A DNA stretch of 64,000 nt from Planctomycetota bacterium (lineage in GTDB: Bacteria > Planctomycetota > JAJSAM01 > JAJVHW01): assembly GCA_021776825.1 (NCBI GenBank), contig JAJFFG010000020.1, positions 1-64,000 of the forward strand, given 5' to 3'. The position numbers and the translations under genes are program-made. Shown here one piece after another: positions 26,490 through 34,620 of the stretch (position 1 is the first letter of the stretch; every line of letters starts with the position of its first letter). The notes under the pieces are model-generated. The model saw nothing but the letters and a program-made list of their open reading frames with translations. It was not told the origin of the DNA and made no database searches.

Positions 26490-29400
26490 ATGCGCCGCAG
26501 CGTCGCCCTCTACTGCCTAGTGGGTGTGGGACTCGGCTGGGTGGGAGTGCGTCCGGGTCTGCCCGCGGCCCGTGAGTCGGCTCCGCCCGAGACCTCCCGC
26601 ATCGCTCCTCCGCCGGTCCGTCAGGCCGCGGCGCGCGTGCCCGTGGCGTTCGAGATGAACCGGGGTCAGACCGCGGTCTCGTGCGACTTCGTGGCTCGCT
26701 GCGGCAACTACCGCGCGTTCCTCAGTTCGACCGCGGTGCAGCTCGATCTCGGTGGCGAAGCTTCGCTTCGGATGAGCTTCGCCGGTGCGCGCTCGACCGC
26801 GGCGAGCACCGGCGCGCCGCTACGCGGCGAGGTGAGCTACCTGCTCGGCGACGATCCAGCGGGCTGGATCACCGGAATCCCGCGCGTGGATCGCGTGGCG
26901 TACAGCGGCGTCTATCCCGGCATCGATCTCGTCTACCGCCTGAGCGGCCGCAACGTCCGCTTCGACCTCGAGCTCGCGCCGGGTGCCGCCGTGAACGACA
27001 TCGAGATCGCGTTCGACGGGTCCTCGCCCGTGTGCGTCGACGCGCTCGGCGAGCTCACCGTGGCGCTTCCGACCGGGGAGGTGCGGCTCTCGCCTCCCAG
27101 GGCGTATCAGCGGAGCGCCGGGTCCACACAACCAGTGGACGCCCGCTTCGCCGTGCGCCGCAATGGCTCGGTCGCCTTCGAGCTCGGCTCCTTCGATCCC
27201 GATCTGCCCCTCGTCATCGACCCCGATCTCGGCTACTCGACGTACCTAGGGGGCAGCGAGGACGACGAGGCGGCGGGCGCGGACGTGGACTCCGACGGCA
27301 ACGTCTACGTGGCGGGCCACTCAAGGAGTCTGGACCTTCCGGTGACCACGGGCGCGTACCAGACCTCCCGTGCCGGAAGCTCGCTGAACCAGGACGTGAT
27401 GGCGGCGAAGCTCGACTCCTCGGGCACGCAGCTCGAGTACCTCACGTACATCGGCGGTGCGGGCAACGACCGGGCGACCTGCATCGAGGTCGACGGCCAG
27501 GGCAACGCGTTCGTCGGTGGCGAGACGACGTCGAGCGACTATCCGACCGTGAGCGCTGCAGAGGCGACCAGGACGCAAGGCGCGGACATGGGCTTCGTCT
27601 CCAAGCTGAACGCGTCAGGCAGCGCGCTCTCCTACTCCACGTACCTGAGCGACGGGTTCGTCGTGGGGCTCGGCGTCGACGGCTCCGGGCAGGCGCACGC
27701 CGCGGCGGATGGGCCGTTCGTCTCGGTGGTGAAGCTCGCATCGAACGGTGCCAGCAAGCTCTACACGTACGACGGGGGCGTGAGGGACGCGACGCTCGAG
27801 ATGCCCACGGGGATCGCACTCGACGGCTCTGGCAACGCATACGTGGTCGGCTGGACGCTGGAAGCCGGGTTCCCGACGACGACAGGAGCGTACCAGGAGA
27901 CGCGGGCCGGCTCCTTGGACGGCTTCGTCGTCAAGCTGACGAGCACGGGTAGCGTGTCGTACTCGACGTTCCTGGGCGGCGGGGAGAGCGACCGGTTGCT
28001 CGACGTGGCGGTCGACAGTCAGGGACGAGCCACCGTCGTGGGGGTGACGCGCTCGACGGACTATCCGCTGAAGGACGCGCAGCAGGCCACCAACCACGGC
28101 GAAGAGGACTGCGTCATCTCACGCCTCGATGCGGCCGGTAGCGCGCTCGAGTTCTCCACGTACCTGGGCGGCGACGGGAACGACGACGCGACGGACGTCG
28201 TGCTGTTCCAGGGGCGGACCTACGTCGCGGGAGTCACACTGTCGTCGGACTTCCCGACCGAACGCGCGGAGCAGGACGAGATCGCGGGAGCCAACGACCT
28301 GTTCGTGACGGTCTTGTCCCTCAGCGACACGCGGCTGTACTCGTCGTTCCTGGGCGGAGCGGGTGGCGAGGGCATAGGCGGTCTCGCCGTGAACGAGACC
28401 GAGGTCGTGATCGTCGGCCTCTCGCTGTCCGACGACTACCCGGTCGTGGCAGCCATACAGGACGCGCGCATCGACCAGCGCGACGCGATCATCACCGGCG
28501 TGACCGGACTGACGTTGCCCATCGTCACGACCGAGCTGTTGCCGGACTGGACGCGAGACCGGCCATATGCAGCCGTTCTCGCTGCCGAACGCGGAACTCC
28601 TCCGTACACCTGGGTGCACGCGAGCGGCGACCTCCCCGAGGGCGGATCGATCTCTCCGTCAGGCACCCTCTCGGGGCCGTTCACGGAGTCTGGACAGTTC
28701 GCGTTCGAAGTGCGCGTCACGGACGTGCTCGGCGGCGTGGCGACCAAGGACTTGATGCTGACGGTGAACGAGCTCCCCGCGATTGCCACGACCGAGTTCC
28801 CCGACTGCAGCGAGAACCACGAGGTCGCCTACCAGCTGGAGTCGGCGGGAGGCACCGCGCCGTTCACGTGGTCGCTCGTCGGCGGGGCGCTGCACACGAC
28901 GGGCTTCGACGGCATCGCCGGTGAGATCGACGGACGCACCGTCGCGCCCGGCGACTACTCCTTCACGTTGCGCCTCACGGATGCCGCCAGCGCGGTCGCG
29001 GAGCGAGAGTACGACGTCACCCTGCACCCGTTTCCGGCGATCGCGACCGAGGAGCTCCCGTTCGCCGCGCTGGGCCGCGCGTACCACGCGCGTGTGGCCG
29101 GCTCGGGCGGTGCTCCGCCCGTCACGTGGGACGTCGTTGCCGGCCGATTCGTGGCCGGCCTCGAGCTGGCGGCCGACACCGGTCAGATCGACGGGGCGCC
29201 GACCCTCGCGGGTGCGTTCCACTTCACGAGCCAGCGGATGAGCGCGTGTGGCGCCGTAGTCGAGAAGGACCTCTCGATCCACGTCGCCGACGTGCTGGAC
29301 CTGGCGAAGAAGCGCTCCACGGTGCAGCTCCTCGGCGGCGTGGCGACGCCCGGCGTGCCGGAATTGGTCGCACTGGAGCTTCTGGCGGGCACGCGACTCT

Positions 29401-29987
29401 CCGTGCTGGCGAAGTTCAAGAAGGACGCTGAGGGCGCGCCGTTCGAGCTCGCGATCCAGGACGGCAGCGGCGTCGCGCTCGACCTCGAGGGGCTCCTGAA
29501 GTCGGGCAAGAAGAGCGTCAAGACGAAGCCGGTGACGATCCCGAAGACGAACCGCTACTTCGTCGTGCTCACGCCGATTCGTGCGTTCCAGTCCGAGGTC
29601 AAGCTGAGCGTGAAGGTCACCCCGCCGAAGAAGCTCGGTGGACAGGTGCACCTGGATGGAGCCCAGGCCGCGACGGTCATGCTCTCGGCTCTCCCCGGCG
29701 CTCGCATGACCATCACGGCGAAGTCCGCGAAGGGCAGCGCCGCGATCCCCACGATCACGAGCGTGCGCGACGAGTCCGGCGCCGAGCTGCTCCTCGCGAC
29801 CGAGCTCAAGGAGAAGAAGAGGTCCACGACGCTGAAGGTGAAGACGCCACTCGACGGCGGGGACCTGCGCGTGACGCTGGACCTGCGCGACGGCTCCGCG
29901 GGCTCGGTGGACTGGAAGGCGAGTCTCAAGCTCCCCACGGGCTACGTGTTCGACCTCGCCGATCTCCCGGCGGGCGATCCGAAGTAG
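26490..29987 (+). CDS. SBBP-repeat beta-propeller surface protein (1165 aa)
   Basis: The ATG at 26490 follows GGAG and starts a signal peptide (RRSVALYCLVGVGLGWVGV). Next is the domain that regularly precedes SBBP repeats (FEMNRGQTAVSCDFVARC... GIDLVYRLSGRNVRFDLEL... PLVIDPDLGYSTYLGG). SBBP repeats follow, each with YSTYLGG, D..GN.YV.G.T.S.DFP. and A...... Q...AG; about six copies to residue ~690. Two or three Ig/putative cadherin-like domains (PPYTWVHASGDLPEG; APFTWSLVGG; PPVTWDVVAG) and a Lys-rich C-terminal region (~960-1165) complete the protein. It is secreted; binding function unknown. An ATG 75 bp upstream is possible but masks the signal peptide. Confidence 0.88.
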   Translation: MRRSVALYCLVGVGLGWVGVRPGLPAARESAPPETSRIAPPPVRQAAARVPVAFEMNRGQTAVSCDFVARCGNYRAFLSSTAVQLDLGGEASLRMSFAGARSTAASTGAPLRGEVSYLLGDDPAGWITGIPRVDRVAYSGVYPGIDLVYRLSGRNVRFDLELAPGAAVNDIEIAFDGSSPVCVDALGELTVALPTGEVRLSPPRAYQRSAGSTQPVDARFAVRRNGSVAFELGSFDPDLPLVIDPDLGYSTYLGGSEDDEAAGADVDSDGNVYVAGHSRSLDLPVTTGAYQTSRAGSSLNQDVMAAKLDSSGTQLEYLTYIGGAGNDRATCIEVDGQGNAFVGGETTSSDYPTVSAAEATRTQGADMGFVSKLNASGSALSYSTYLSDGFVVGLGVDGSGQAHAAADGPFVSVVKLASNGASKLYTYDGGVRDATLEMPTGIALDGSGNAYVVGWTLEAGFPTTTGAYQETRAGSLDGFVVKLTSTGSVSYSTFLGGGESDRLLDVAVDSQGRATVVGVTRSTDYPLKDAQQATNHGEEDCVISRLDAAGSALEFSTYLGGDGNDDATDVVLFQGRTYVAGVTLSSDFPTERAEQDEIAGANDLFVTVLSLSDTRLYSSFLGGAGGEGIGGLAVNETEVVIVGLSLSDDYPVVAAIQDARIDQRDAIITGVTGLTLPIVTTELLPDWTRDRPYAAVLAAERGTPPYTWVHASGDLPEGGSISPSGTLSGPFTESGQFAFEVRVTDVLGGVATKDLMLTVNELPAIATTEFPDCSENHEVAYQLESAGGTAPFTWSLVGGALHTTGFDGIAGEIDGRTVAPGDYSFTLRLTDAASAVAEREYDVTLHPFPAIATEELPFAALGRAYHARVAGSGGAPPVTWDVVAGRFVAGLELAADTGQIDGAPTLAGAFHFTSQRMSACGAVVEKDLSIHVADVLDLAKKRSTVQLLGGVATPGVPELVALELLAGTRLSVLAKFKKDAEGAPFELAIQDGSGVALDLEGLLKSGKKSVKTKPVTIPKTNRYFVVLTPIRAFQSEVKLSVKVTPPKKLGGQVHLDGAQAATVMLSALPGARMTITAKSAKGSAAIPTITSVRDESGAELLLATELKEKKRSTTLKVKTPLDGGDLRVTLDLRDGSAGSVDWKASLKLPTGYVFDLADLPAGDPK

Positions 29988-30112
29988 CGGAATACGGAAC
30001 CCGGTCAGATTCTCTGGTCTCGCCTCGCGAGCCAGTGGAGACCCTGAGCGAGCGCCGAGCGAGGGGCGGAAGGTTACGCACGGTGAAGGATTCCACCGTT
30101 CTCGGTATTCCG
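29988..30112. repeat. Palindromic REP-like element, CCGAACCCGG family, copy 2 (decayed)
   Basis: It begins one base after the SBBP stop codon. Outer arms CGGAATAC (29988-29995) and GTATTCCG (30105-30112) pair perfectly. The left inner arm GGAACCCGGTCAGATTCT (29996-30013) matches the element at 2405, while the right inner arm is degenerate. It fills the junction of convergent genes; 30113-30193 holds nothing more. Confidence 0.7.
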
Positions 30113-30193
30113 TTCGTGACACCCCACACAGTGCGGCGGCGCACCGAGCGGTGGGGTGGCGCGGCGCGTCAGCAACGTCTCCGGACAGCAGGT

Positions 30194-33100
30194 CTACTCG
30201 AGTTCGACGGTCACCCTCGCCGTCCGACCCGGCGTGACCGTCGTCTCGCGGCGCACCTCGGCCCCTCCGGGGGTCTGGACAGCCACGGTCACGCGACCGC
30301 CCGGCAAGCCGTCGCGGACGAGCCGGCCGGCGGTGTCGGTAGCGGAGAGCGAGCCGGTCAGGTTCGACATCGAGACGCGCTTCGTGAGAGGGCTCCCGTC
30401 AGCGTCCAAGAGCGTCACGCGGACTCCCGGGACAGCCTCGCCGTTCCTCGTCACCGTCACATCGATCGAGCCGCCCGACGTGAGTCGGATCGTCACCGAC
30501 CCCGCCTGCGAGTCCACCTGCGCCGAACCCGCCGGATACTCCGCCGACTCGGCGTGGAGCGTGTAGCGACCGGGGCCGAGCTTCAGCGTGACCTGGCCCT
30601 CGGCGTTGGTGCCCGAGTCGAAGCCCATCCCGAACGGCAGCGTCTCGTTCCCGCTGGCATCCTCGGACACCACGGTCGCATTGGCGACTGGCTTGCCGTT
30701 GGGGCCGAGGACCGTGACGACGACCTCGGAGCCCGGGTCGACGCGCACGTCGAACGGTGCGCCACCAGGACTGACGCCCTCGACGACCTTCTGCGCGTAG
30801 CCACTCGCCGTCACCCGCAGCGCGAACGAACCGGCGCTCACGCCGCTCATCTTGAAGCGACCGCGATCGTCGGTGATCGCCTGACCGCGCTGGTTGGACA
30901 CGATGTCGTCGAGCGACGTGAACCCACCGCTGCCCGACTCGAGCAGAATGACCTGCGCCATGGGCACGCCGTCGCCGGTCACGGCATCGAGGACGCGCCC
31001 CTCGACGACGAGCGACGACAGTTCGATCCGCAGGTCGGCGACGACGCCGGTCTCGCCGACGACGACCTTCTGGCTGTTCGTGCCGCCGCCCATGAGATTG
31101 CTCTGCACCATGACGGTGTACTCACCGGGCGCGAGGCCCTCGAAGCGGAAGCCGCCCTTGGCGTCGCTGGTCGACATCTTCATGCCGACCGTGCCGCCCG
31201 TCAGAATGACGACGGCGTCGGAGAGCGGCTTGCCGTCGCGCATCACGAGGCCGCTCACAGGCGTGCCCACGGCCGGCCGGAAGTCGTGGGTCGTGACCTC
31301 GCCGTCACGCACGACGACAGGGGTCATCCCCTCCATCCCGAACGCGTTCTCGCCGCCCATCATCATGAGCTGGTACGAGCCCGGGACGACCTTCCCGAGT
31401 CGGTAACTTCCGTCGGAACCCGACGTGGTCTGCCGCGCTCCGCCGAAGCCCATGGCACCTGCGGTGAGCATGACCGTGATCCCCGTACGCGCGTTGCCGT
31501 CGGAGTCGAGCACGACGCCCTCGACCGTTCCGCCGGCGCCGACCTCGATGGTCACGTCGGTGCCGGGTACGGCGATGTTGCCGAGCGTGCCCGCGGCGTG
31601 ATGCTCGGAGCGGACGTGGATCGTCACCGTGCCCGGCGTCAGTCCCTGCAGCTGGAACGCGCCACCCGGGTCGGTCTTCGCGCTGATCGAGCCGGCGGGT
31701 GCACTCGGCGGGCCGCCGGTGATGTCGGCCATGTTCATGCCGGCGAGCGGGCCCTCGGCGGTGCTCACATAAACGACGGCGCCCTCGACCGGCGCGGCGG
31801 TCCCGCGCTCGATCACGCGCCCGTTGAGGATCTCGCCGGTCCGCAGAACGAGTTCGACACCCTCGGTCACGGCGCCGGACTCACACTCGACGGCGACGTC
31901 GGCGCTCTTCGCCCAGCCCTTGCGCTCTGCGCTCAGCGTGTACTTGCCGGGGTCGAGTCCGGTGATCTCGAAGGCGCCCTGGTCATCGGTCAGCACGCGC
32001 GGGTCCTGGCGCAGCATCGCCATCCACGGAGCACCGCCGGCGCGCTTGCCGCCCTTGCGGATCACCCAGGCGCCCGAGATGCGCTCGCCAGAGTTCTCGT
32101 CGATGACGTGCCCGCGCAGCGTCGCCGCGGCGCCGAGCGTCACCGTGATCTCGGGGGAGCCCTGCGGCACGTCGTCGAGCGTGGCGTCGAGGTAGCCGGC
32201 CATCTTCGCGGTGACCGTGTACGGCCCGGCCTGGAGTCCGATCAGCGAGAAGCGGCCGTCGGCGTCGGTCTTGCCGCGCGCGTCGGGGCGCCCGCCGCCA
32301 CCCATCATCGCGGCCATCGGATTGGCCGGGGCGCCGGACGCCCACGTCACCTCGACACGCGCATCGACCAGCGGATCGCCATCGGGGCTGAGCACGATGC
32401 CGGTCAGATTGTGGCCGGGCTCGACCTTCGCGTCGTGCACGAGCTCGTTCTCGAGCGGCAGCGCGAGCGTGGTCTCTGCATGCAGATGACCGGGCGCCTC
32501 GATGCGCACCTTGCGCTCGCCGTCACGCAGCTTCCCGATGCGGTAGCGACCGTCCGTGTCGGTGCGTCCAGTGATCCACGAACCGCCCATCATGCCGGCG
32601 ATCATGGCGCCCATTCCCTCAGCGGGCGGGGCCTCGACCTTGACCGTCGCGAGGGCGATCGGCTGGCCGTCGGTGGAGACGATCAGGCCGGTGAGGACCG
32701 ACTCCTTCGTCAGCGTGATCTCGACGTCCGTCAGCTCCGAGCCGACGGTCGCGACGAGGTCCGAGACCTTCTCGGCGAGGAAGCCGGGCTTCTCCGCGCG
32801 CAGGCTGAGCGAGCCGCCGGCGAGACCGTCGAGTTCGAAGCGACCGTTGGCATCGGTGAGCGCTGTCGGCGTCGGCGCCTCGAGCGTCTCCTGGTTCGCG
32901 AGCCCCATGAACATCATCGGGTTGAAGCCGGATGACGCCACGCTGACGAGCGCACCCGCCACGGGCGCACCCTCGCGATCGAGCACGACGCCGCTAACGA
33001 TCGCAGCCGGCGCGAGCTCGATGACGACCGGGTCGCTCGCGGTGTCCGCGTCGAGATCGACGTAGAGGCCGGTCGCAATGTAGCCCCGCGCCGAGACGAT

Positions 33101-34108
33101 CAGGCTCTCGCGCGGCGGCACCGCACCGTCGAGCCGGAACGATCCCGCTCCGTCCGTTTCGAGTGTCGTCGTCTTCGTGCGCACCTGCGCACCAGCAACC
33201 GCCTGGCCCTCGGAGACGACCGAGCCCGCGAGCACCGCGCCGCGACGGAGTTGAAGGGTCAGTTCGTCGTGACTCGGCGCGACGCGCTGCTTGCTGCGCA
33301 CGTATCCGGACGCCGTCACGCGCAGGTCGACTTCGTGCGGATCGAGCCCCTCGATGACGAAGTTGCCGTCGGCATCGGTGCGCGTCGTGGCGATGCGTTC
33401 CCACTGGGGATCGGACTCGAAGCCCGCCATCTCGAGGCGTCCGATGGCGAGGGCCTTGTCGAGGAGTTCCTCCTGCGCGAAGAGCCGCATCCCGGCCTCC
33501 ATGCCGGTGGACATGGCGTCCTGCATCTCGTCGCTGCCGAGGTCAATCGAGGCCGGATCGATGGTCGTGGATACCTCGGACTCGCCGGACGTGCCGGCGG
33601 GATCTTCGACCTCGACGCTGACCGTCACGCCGGTGATGACCTCGTCCTCGGCGATGGCCGGGCTCGAGCCTCCGCCCATGCGCCCTCCCATCATCCCGCC
33701 GCCCATCTGGTCGGCGAGCGCGCGCAGTTCGTCCTGCTCGAACGCGTCGCCGAAGATCTCGCGCACGCGCAGCTCTCGGTCACTCAGCCCGCGCGACCCC
33801 TCCGGAACCGCGTAGACCGCGACCTCGGCGCCGGCGACAGGATCGTGCCGGTAGAGCACACGACCGCGGAGCGTCATCGCCGTGGTCGCCACGGGCTCCG
33901 TGCCATCCGGCTCGGTGTGGCGCCGCACGCGAGCGGGATCGGTCTCGTCCGGCGCGTCCTCGACGTCCGTCTCGGCGGGATCGACGGGGAGCACGACGGG
34001 CGCGGGACGGTCAATGGCCTCGTCGAGTCCTCCCGTCACGAACCAGGCCGCGACGCCGCAGGCGAAGATCACGAGGAGGACCAGCAGGGCAAGGACGGGG
34101 CGCTTCAT
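30194..34108 (-). CDS. Very large membrane-anchored carboxypeptidase-regulatory-like repeat protein (1304 aa)
   Basis: From the ATG at 34108 a signal anchor (KRPVLALLVLLVIFACGVAAWF) is followed by an acidic linker. After a non-repeat region (~100-200, with a GGGMMGGRMGGG loop) there are a dozen or more beta-sandwich units with the pattern G.V.D..G.PV.GA.V...; each ends in FEL.GL.PG.Y. Many units carry Met/Gly-rich loops (AMMGGGGRP, GMGAMIAGMMGG). The last domain is duplicated as a fragment at 25726-26013. A longer start at 34174 is rejected because it would place the hydrophobic segment internally. Likely exported, role unknown; same build as 17730-21656. Confidence 0.82.
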   Translation of the reverse strand: MKRPVLALLVLLVIFACGVAAWFVTGGLDEAIDRPAPVVLPVDPAETDVEDAPDETDPARVRRHTEPDGTEPVATTAMTLRGRVLYRHDPVAGAEVAVYAVPEGSRGLSDRELRVREIFGDAFEQDELRALADQMGGGMMGGRMGGGSSPAIAEDEVITGVTVSVEVEDPAGTSGESEVSTTIDPASIDLGSDEMQDAMSTGMEAGMRLFAQEELLDKALAIGRLEMAGFESDPQWERIATTRTDADGNFVIEGLDPHEVDLRVTASGYVRSKQRVAPSHDELTLQLRRGAVLAGSVVSEGQAVAGAQVRTKTTTLETDGAGSFRLDGAVPPRESLIVSARGYIATGLYVDLDADTASDPVVIELAPAAIVSGVVLDREGAPVAGALVSVASSGFNPMMFMGLANQETLEAPTPTALTDANGRFELDGLAGGSLSLRAEKPGFLAEKVSDLVATVGSELTDVEITLTKESVLTGLIVSTDGQPIALATVKVEAPPAEGMGAMIAGMMGGSWITGRTDTDGRYRIGKLRDGERKVRIEAPGHLHAETTLALPLENELVHDAKVEPGHNLTGIVLSPDGDPLVDARVEVTWASGAPANPMAAMMGGGGRPDARGKTDADGRFSLIGLQAGPYTVTAKMAGYLDATLDDVPQGSPEITVTLGAAATLRGHVIDENSGERISGAWVIRKGGKRAGGAPWMAMLRQDPRVLTDDQGAFEITGLDPGKYTLSAERKGWAKSADVAVECESGAVTEGVELVLRTGEILNGRVIERGTAAPVEGAVVYVSTAEGPLAGMNMADITGGPPSAPAGSISAKTDPGGAFQLQGLTPGTVTIHVRSEHHAAGTLGNIAVPGTDVTIEVGAGGTVEGVVLDSDGNARTGITVMLTAGAMGFGGARQTTSGSDGSYRLGKVVPGSYQLMMMGGENAFGMEGMTPVVVRDGEVTTHDFRPAVGTPVSGLVMRDGKPLSDAVVILTGGTVGMKMSTSDAKGGFRFEGLAPGEYTVMVQSNLMGGGTNSQKVVVGETGVVADLRIELSSLVVEGRVLDAVTGDGVPMAQVILLESGSGGFTSLDDIVSNQRGQAITDDRGRFKMSGVSAGSFALRVTASGYAQKVVEGVSPGGAPFDVRVDPGSEVVVTVLGPNGKPVANATVVSEDASGNETLPFGMGFDSGTNAEGQVTLKLGPGRYTLHAESAEYPAGSAQVDSQAGSVTIRLTSGGSIDVTVTRNGEAVPGVRVTLLDADGSPLTKRVSMSNLTGSLSATDTAGRLVRDGLPGGRVTVAVQTPGGAEVRRETTVTPGRTARVTVELE

Positions 34109-34173
34109 CGTGAGAACCTCGGGGAACGGGCAGGACACGCGTGGTGTCTCACCGAACTCAGTGCACGGGACCA

Positions 34174-34215
34174 ATCACACGGGCCCGATCACACGGGCCC
34201 GATCCACTGGGCACG
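34174..34215. repeat. Three 14-bp tandem repeats upstream of the large repeat-protein gene
   Basis: ATCACACGGGCCCG at 34174-34187 and 34188-34201, then a diverged third copy ATCCACTGGGCACG at 34202-34215. They lie 66-107 bp upstream of the minus-strand start at 34108, a position suited to regulator binding. Confidence 0.65.
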
Positions 34216-34308
34216 GGGTCTCTCGAGACCTTCGGGGGCCGCACCCAAACGACCATACGGGATGTGCCAGTCAACCGGCACGGAGCCCGCGGGGTTCGCG
34301 TCAGCGAG

Positions 34309-34371
34309 CTAGCAGCCTGTCGGAAGTTCGGCGTCGCCGGGTGCCAGACCGTCTGGGCGACAGGCTGCTAG
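34309..34371. repeat. Hairpin element B (TAGCAGCCTGTCGG family, subfamily 2)
   Basis: CTAGCAGCCTGTCG and CGACAGGCTGCTAG form perfect 14-bp arms around a 35-bp middle containing TTCGGCGTCGCC. The same middle motif recurs, inverted, in 45378-45438. Confidence 0.85.
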
Positions 34372-34423
34372 ATAGACCCCCGGCGGGCACGAGAGCGTCG
34401 TCGCCGTGGACGAGGATCTGAGC

Positions 34424-34558
34424 ATGAGAGAGAAGGCAGTTGGTCCGTGGGAAGTGGATCAGGTCTGGCTCTTCCGGCCGTCGGTGAGGGCGTTCGTCCC
34501 CGATGGCCACCTGTCGCACTTCGGGCGCGACACGGTGCGCCACGACTTCTGTAGCTAG
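34424..34558 (+). pseudogene. Transposase N-terminal fragment (IS1182/IS5-like)
   Basis: The 44-codon frame starts at ATG 34424 and contains WEVDQVWLFRPSVRAFVPDG followed by HLSHFGRDTVRHDF, which matches the start of transposases of the IS1182/InsH-N-terminal type (a Gln-rich DNA-binding N-terminus with 'LLPPS...VP.GHLA.FV.D.V'). It ends in TAG created by the first bases of hairpin element C, so the gene was cut at that boundary. Family assignment is from memory and moderate. Confidence 0.65.
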
Positions 34559-34616
34559 CCGGCTGTCGCGCGAACCTGCGTGGCCCGTCGAGGCGGTAAC
34601 TCCGACAGGCTGCTAG
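34555..34616. repeat. Hairpin element C (TAGCAGCCTGTCGG family, subfamily 1)
   Basis: CTAGCCGGCTGTCG (34555-34568) to CGACAGGCTGCTAG (34603-34616), with a middle containing CCTGCGTGGCCCGTCGAGG that is shared with element A at 21654-21713. It ends 4 bp before the stop codon of metH on the minus strand and could serve as its terminator. Confidence 0.85.
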
Positions 34617-34620
34617 CACG

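Larger units (their letters stand above)
34309..34616. mobile_element. Remnant of an insertion element flanked by two hairpin units
   Basis: Two palindromic units of the TAGCAGCCTGTCGG family (34309-34371 and 34555-34616) bracket 183 bp that encode the N-terminal ~44 residues of a transposase. Both outer ends read CTAGC(A/C)GCCTGTCG-like, in inverted orientation. The centre and 3' part of the transposase gene are gone. The right end stops 4 bp from the metH stop codon. Confidence 0.7.

Noticed and set aside
30035..32935. 966-codon open frame on the plus strand
   Set aside because: Antisense to the 30194-34108 gene, which has a signal anchor and clear domain repeats; the plus-strand product has no family features.
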